Below, one piece after another: positions 59,096 through 64,000 of a DNA stretch of 64,000 bases. A program made the position numbers and the translations under genes. Under the pieces are notes generated by a model. That model was not told the origin of the DNA. It did not search any database and saw only the letters and a list, made by a program, of their open reading frames with translations. Each line of letters starts with the position of its first letter. The stretch's first letter is position 1. Source of the DNA: Chitinophaga pinensis (lineage in GTDB: Bacteria; Bacteroidota; Bacteroidia; Chitinophagales; CAIOSU01). The stretch covers positions 18,494 through 82,493 of the forward strand of contig CAMDKI010000012.1 in the NCBI GenBank assembly GCA_945901065.1, read 5' to 3'.

Positions 59096-59120
59096 TATCC
59101 CTATGAGAGGGATATTTTTA
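59096..59120 (+). terminator. Orphan terminator-like hairpin in noncoding region
   Basis: TATCCCT-ATGAG-AGGGATA-TTTTTAT with no upstream ORF on the + strand. Confidence 0.5.
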
Positions 59121-59716
59121 TGAAAGAAAGACGTGAAATTCTATGCTTCGCGAATGTTGTAATAATTAGGTTTTTTGTATCGATTTCTTGGGTTTGGAAA
59201 GCGAGTTTTTCACAATTAAGGTTTTATCGAAGGGTAACTACTTTTGACGCTTAACTTTTCCTTTAAATTTGGCCCGCTATGGTAAAGAAATTGACCGTAT
59301 AAATTCTTGTTTTTTTTGAGCCTTTTTTATTGTCTTTTGGTAGGTTTTTAGTGTTGCTAGAATTTTAAATTTTGAACGTTATCTTTAACAGATAAAGTGA
59401 GATGTTTTAATGACGATGCTTTTGGTTGTATATGCCGTGAATACTAGCTTTTAGCCCTGAGTAAGTAACGAGGCAGTTGTACGTTTTTTCGTAATAGAGT
59501 AATGAAATAATCTACCAAGATTTCTTCAAAATTCACTCTGCTATTTTGCTAAAAAATTGGAAATGCAAATGGCGTCAATAAATAGTAATACTGTTGCAAA
59601 CATAGTTTCGTATATCGACGACCAGATTTAAATCAGCCAAAACGCGCCTAAAATCTTGATTTTTCTCTCGAATCACAATCCTTAAGACTCTTTGATTAAA
59701 CGGCATACCCACTACC

Positions 59717-60172
59717 TTGCCGCTAAAGTATGTGGCGATGTACAATACGAGCTTCCCACTAAGGAAAGAAAAGCTTTATCTGAACCCGAAGTTTATAATT
59801 GAGCGGCAAAGGCCATTTACAACCTTCACAACCGGGTTCAATATTTACGTAACCAAGAAGTACAACTTCCAGAACAATTTCTATTATTCTAAGCCATTGT
59901 ACATTGGCTTTTACTTTCAGAACAGCAATTTCAACCAATTACGGAATACTTCCAGCTTCATTGTCCTAGTTGGGCATACCGGCAGTTTCGGAAACAACAA
60001 TAGCCGTTACCAAATGGGTTTGAGTTATGACTTTAGTATTGCCGGTTTGTCGTTAAGCACGTATGGCGCTTTGGAGCTATCGGCTACTATCGTGCTAAAT
60101 ACTAAGAACCAAGGTAAGCGTTGGGGTAAATGCCATAATTTTCAAGGCAATCCACTGGGGCCAATTAATTGA
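59717..60172 (+). pseudogene. Truncated PorP/SprF-family T9SS membrane protein (C-terminal fragment)
   Basis: FTTGFNIYVTKKYNFQNNFYYSKPLYIGFYFQNS...RYQMGLSYDFSIAGLSLSTYGALELSATIVL; no signal peptide or N-terminal half. Confidence 0.65.
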
Positions 60173-60410
60173 TAAGGGAATCCATATAGACACTTTTTTA
60201 ACAAAAGGAATGTAATAAATAGAGGCTGCCCCACTTGTTAGGCGGCCCTGTGTGCGTTCAGCCGATGAGGTAAATGCAGCGGCTAACGAAAGCATTTTAG
60301 ATGAATAGATTACCCTGTGGTTAACTAATTTAGAGATACGTATTTATACTTAGTAATGTAGGGCTGTAATTTGTTATATTTGTGGAGCCTAAAATAAAAT
60401 ACCCCACCCT

Positions 60411-63400
60411 ATGAAACGCCTCATCCTATCCCTCTTATTGCTTGCCAGCTTTACCAGTGGTTTTGCGCAAGTGCCCAGTTATGTGCCCTCTAACGGCCTG
60501 GTTGGTTGGTGGCCGTTTAATGGCAATGCAAACGATGAGAGTGGCAATAGTAACCATTTAACAAATAACGGAGCAAGTTTATCTTCTGATAGAAATGGAT
60601 TACCAAACAAATGTTACTCGTTCACAGGTCAGGCAGGAAATGGAATCACAGGAACATATATGGCCTTCCCAAATATAGGAATAGATACCATGAACGAATT
60701 TAGTATTAGTATTTGGGTAAACCAACAAAGTGTACTGGGGGATGGAGAATCATATATTGCATTTGGGGATAATGGAACCGGCTTCATTGAAATTGCTAGA
60801 AATGGTTATAATCTTCCAACAGGTGCAGGTTTATTAAGATACAATTATGGTAATTTACAATTTATAGGTTCTGTAAGCAATATTCAAAATCAATGGGTCA
60901 TGTATACCATGGTTCGTTCTAATAATATATTATCTGCATATATTAACGATAGCCTAATAAGTACATTAACGAACATAACTCCTGTTTCAATAACCAACAG
61001 TGGAAATTATATAGCGAGGCATACTTTTGGGCCAGGTGTTAATCAGACAAGTACAAGATTCAACGGTGAACTAGACGACATAGCCATATATAACCGCGCC
61101 CTTACCCCTTGCGAGGTAACCGCACTGTACCTAGCCAGTGTACAAACAGCCCCCACCGTAAGCCTCGGTGCCGATACACTGAACATATGCAATACCGATA
61201 GCACCCTACTAGATGCGGGCAGCGGCTTTGCCTCGTACGCTTGGAGCACCGGCGAAACTGCCGCGGCCATATACGCCACCGCGACCGGCAGCTATAGCGT
61301 AACCGTTACGGACGGTGCCGGCTGCGCCGCCGCCGATACCGTTTTCGTGAACCTGGTAAACGCCACCATTGCCCAAGGCGATACCAACGTTTGCCTGGGC
61401 GACAGCGTTACCCTGAGCGTGGGCAGCACCGCCACACCCGCCTTTAGGTACTGCGACGGCAACAACCTGCCCGCCAACCTGCGCAGCGGACTAGTGGGCT
61501 ATTGGCCTTTCTGCGGCAACGCCAACGATGCAAGTGGCAATGGCAATAACGGAACGGTGAATGGCGCTGCACTTACTACGGACAGGTATGGTAATAGCAA
61601 TGGTGCTTATAGTTTTGATGGAGTGAATGATTTTATAAGCGTACCAGATAATGATTTACTTGACTTCACTAACAAATTCACAATTTCAACATGGGTAGTT
61701 ATTCCTGATTATACTACAGATAGGGTAATAGTTGGGAAACAGCGATCAGCTGGTGGCGCCGGGATAAGTCTTACGTCGGTAGCACAATCGCCTTTGGGTT
61801 TATACGTTTTCGGAATCAATGATGGAATAACAAATGCACAGGTTGTTTCTTCAAGTCCTTTGACAATTCTAAATTGGCAGCATATTGTGGGTGTATATGA
61901 TGGTGCTCAACTTTATCTTTACAAAGATAATCAGTTAATAAATACACTTCCATTCACAGGCATTCTTGTAAATTCAACAGAACCATTATGTTTTGGTAAA
62001 GAAGGGTTGATCACTAGATTTTTTAAAGGCAAAATCGATGACGTCGCCATATACAACCGCGCCCTTACTCCGCAAGAAGTGCAGCAGCTATACCGGCTGG
62101 ACAACACGGAGTACCTATGGAGTAACGGCGATACTACGGCCAATATAACCGTAAGCCCCTCCCAAACCACCACCTATGCGGTAACCGTTACCCAAAACGG
62201 CTTTAGCTGCACCGATAGCGTAACGGTAACGGTAAACAACCCCACTGTAAGCCTGGGTGCCGATACCCTGAACATATGCAATACCGATAGCACCCTACTA
62301 GATGCGGGCAGCGGCTTTGCCTCGTACGCTTGGAGCACCGGCGAAACTGCCGCGGCCATATACGCCACCACCACCGGCAGCTATAGCGTAACCGTTACAG
62401 ATGGTGCCGGCTGCACCGCCGCCGATACCGTTTTCGTGAACCTGGTAAACGCCACCATTGCCCAAGGCGATACCACCGTTTGCCCAGGCGGTAGCGTTAC
62501 CCTAAGCGTGGGCAGCACCGCCACACCCGCCTTTAGGTACTGCGACGGCAACAACCTGCCCGCCAACCTGCGCAGCGGACTAGTGGGCTATTGGCCTTTC
62601 TGCGGCAACGCCAACGATGCCAGCGGCAATGGCAATAACGGAACGGTGAATGGTGCTACGCTGACCACCGATAGGTTCGGGAATGCCAACAGTGCTTATA
62701 GTTTTAATGGGGTTAACAACTGGATTGAAGTTAATTCTGCATCAGCATTGTCGTTAAAGAGTTCATTTACAATTAGTACCTGGCTTCTTAGAAATACCAC
62801 AAGTTTAATGGCGGCTGTTACGAAAGAAAGAACGCCCGGAGGGTGGGGATATTATCTTCTCGGTGGTGATGCCGTGGGAATAAATAATGGTCCGCCACCT
62901 CCTGCTTCTGCTCCAACCTGTAACAAGGGAGGAACAGCTGGGAGTGTTTCTTCACAAAATGTATGGTATAATCTTGTTACAACATGGGATGGTGTTGATT
63001 TGATTTTATACGTTAACGGAATTCAAGTACTATCCGTTGATGGTAATTTAGATTGCGGAGATACTCTTATAAATAGCATTCAAAAATTATATATTGGCAA
63101 AGATAATGTTTTGGCTTCTCCATTTAATGGTAAAATAGATGATGTGTTTGTTTACAATCGAGTTCTATTTGTCTCTGAGATACTCCAAGTATACAACCTA
63201 TCCAACACACAATACGCTTGGAGCAACGGCGATACTACGGCCAACATAACCGTAACCCCTACCCAAACCACCACCTATGCGGTAACCGTTACCCAAAACG
63301 GTTTTAGCTGCACCGATAGCGTAACCGTAACGGTTGGTACCCCAACGGCGAGCATCGCAGGAAACAATACTATCTGTTCTGGCGGAAGCAGCACCTTTAC

Positions 63401-64000
63401 CGCCAGTGGAGGTGCAATATATAACTGGAGCACGGGCGCTTCCACGGCGGCCATCACCGTTACCACAGCGGGCACTTATACCGTAACTGTTACCAACGCA
63501 TCGGGTTGCACCGCTACCGCCAACAGGACGCTTACCGTAAATGCCAGCCCAACGGCGAGCATCGCAGGAAACAATACTATCTGTTCAGGCGCGAGCAGCA
63601 CCTTTACCGCCACTGGTGGTGCATCTTATTTATGGAGCACGGGCGCTTCCACGGCAGCCATCACCGTTACCACAGCGGGCACTTATACCGTAACTGTTAC
63701 CAACGCATCGGGTTGCACCGCTACCGCCGATAGAACACTTACCGTAAATGCCAGCCCAACGGCGAGCATCGCAGGAAACAATACTATCTGTTCGGGCGGA
63801 AGCAGCACCTTTACCGCCAGTGGAGGTGCATCATATAACTGGAGCACGGGCGCTTCAACCGCAGCCATCACCGTTACCACAGCGGGCACTTATACCGTAA
63901 CTGTTACCAACGCATCGGGTTGCACCGCTACCGCCGATAGAACACTTACCGTAAATGCCAGCCCAACGGCGAGCATCGCAGGAAACAATACTATCTGTTC
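60411..64000 (+). CDS. Giant LamG/concanavalin-like + Ig/PKD-like repeat surface protein (3' truncated by window edge)
   Basis: Frame open from ATG at 60411 to the window end (absent from the ORF track because no stop is reached). MKRLILSLLLLASFTSGFAQVPSYVPSNGLVGWWPFNGNANDESGN; repeated GLVGYWPFCGNANDASGNGNNGTVNGA and DDVAIYNRALTPQEVQQLY; tandem AGNNTICSGGSSTFTASGGA repeats. Confidence 0.9.
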   Translation, partial: MKRLILSLLLLASFTSGFAQVPSYVPSNGLVGWWPFNGNANDESGNSNHLTNNGASLSSDRNGLPNKCYSFTGQAGNGITGTYMAFPNIGIDTMNEFSISIWVNQQSVLGDGESYIAFGDNGTGFIEIARNGYNLPTGAGLLRYNYGNLQFIGSVSNIQNQWVMYTMVRSNNILSAYINDSLISTLTNITPVSITNSGNYIARHTFGPGVNQTSTRFNGELDDIAIYNRALTPCEVTALYLASVQTAPTVSLGADTLNICNTDSTLLDAGSGFASYAWSTGETAAAIYATATGSYSVTVTDGAGCAAADTVFVNLVNATIAQGDTNVCLGDSVTLSVGSTATPAFRYCDGNNLPANLRSGLVGYWPFCGNANDASGNGNNGTVNGAALTTDRYGNSNGAYSFDGVNDFISVPDNDLLDFTNKFTISTWVVIPDYTTDRVIVGKQRSAGGAGISLTSVAQSPLGLYVFGINDGITNAQVVSSSPLTILNWQHIVGVYDGAQLYLYKDNQLINTLPFTGILVNSTEPLCFGKEGLITRFFKGKIDDVAIYNRALTPQEVQQLYRLDNTEYLWSNGDTTANITVSPSQTTTYAVTVTQNGFSCTDSVTVTVNNPTVSLGADTLNICNTDSTLLDAGSGFASYAWSTGETAAAIYATTTGSYSVTVTDGAGCTAADTVFVNLVNATIAQGDTTVCPGGSVTLSVGSTATPAFRYCDGNNLPANLRSGLVGYWPFCGNANDASGNGNNGTVNGATLTTDRFGNANSAYSFNGVNNWIEVNSASALSLKSSFTISTWLLRNTTSLMAAVTKERTPGGWGYYLLGGDAVGINNGPPPPASAPTCNKGGTAGSVSSQNVWYNLVTTWDGVDLILYVNGIQVLSVDGNLDCGDTLINSIQKLYIGKDNVLASPFNGKIDDVFVYNRVLFVSEILQVYNLSNTQYAWSNGDTTANITVTPTQTTTYAVTVTQNGFSCTDSVTVTVGTPTASIAGNNTICSGGSSTFTASGGAIYNWSTGASTAAITVTTAGTYTVTVTNASGCTATANRTLTVNASPTASIAGNNTICSGASSTFTATGGASYLWSTGASTAAITVTTAGTYTVTVTNASGCTATADRTLTVNASPTASIAGNNTICSGGSSTFTASGGASYNWSTGASTAAITVTTAGTYTVTVTNASGCTATADRTLTVNASPTASIAGNNTIC
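61151..61570 (+). repeat. Internal duplication, copy 1 (~420 bp)
   Basis: Near-identical to 62240-62659 at an offset of 1089 bp. Confidence 0.9.
62240..62659 (+). repeat. Internal duplication, copy 2 (~420 bp)
   Basis: Near-identical to 61151-61570. Confidence 0.9.
63344..64000 (+). repeat. 207-bp (69-aa) tandem repeats, at least three full copies, continuing past window
   Basis: aacggcgagcatcgcaggaaacaatactatctgttc recurs at 63344, 63551, 63758 and 63965, exactly 207 bp apart. Confidence 0.95.

Noticed and set aside
63344-64000. CRISPR-like regular 207-bp spacing
   Set aside because: In-frame protein repeats with the whole unit conserved, not short repeats separated by unique spacers.

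Overview
This is a 64-kb Bacteroidota-type chromosomal window. It is T9SS-rich, has LytTR, TonB-receptor, PorV and PorP/SprF families, and is mostly ordinary housekeeping genes: pepA, pdxA, rpmF, rsmA, greA, ruvC, recQ, polA, ung, initiator tRNA-Met and tRNA-Arg(TCT). The accessory parts are: (i) an exosortase-family protein beside an uncharacterised polytopic membrane protein (3.7-5.5 kb); (ii) two tandem cadherin-type T9SS adhesins with a possible remnant of a third leader (5.6-11.5 kb); (iii) a TonB receptor / giant secreted protein / PorV-like locus (21.4-30.5 kb); (iv) a 1542-aa collagen-like (Gly-X-Y) fibre protein with YadA-like head repeats and a C-terminal S74-like chaperone domain (33.1-37.7 kb); (v) a Crp-linked sulfane-sulfur cluster (38.0-43.4 kb); (vi) a serine recombinase plus MerR-like regulator, where the recombinase ORF runs antisense through tRNA-Arg, next to a degenerate tRNA copy and decayed T9SS gene fragments (55.6-60.2 kb); (vii) a LamG/Ig-like repeat surface protein that is 3'-truncated by the window edge (60.4-64 kb) and carries 1089-bp and 207-bp internal duplications. 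I found no CRISPR array, rRNA, IS element or recognisable defence system. No observation proves a new system. The best candidates for follow-up are the collagen-like fibre, the tRNA/recombinase junction and the exosortase pair. All family calls are by eye from the translated ORFs, with no database search.
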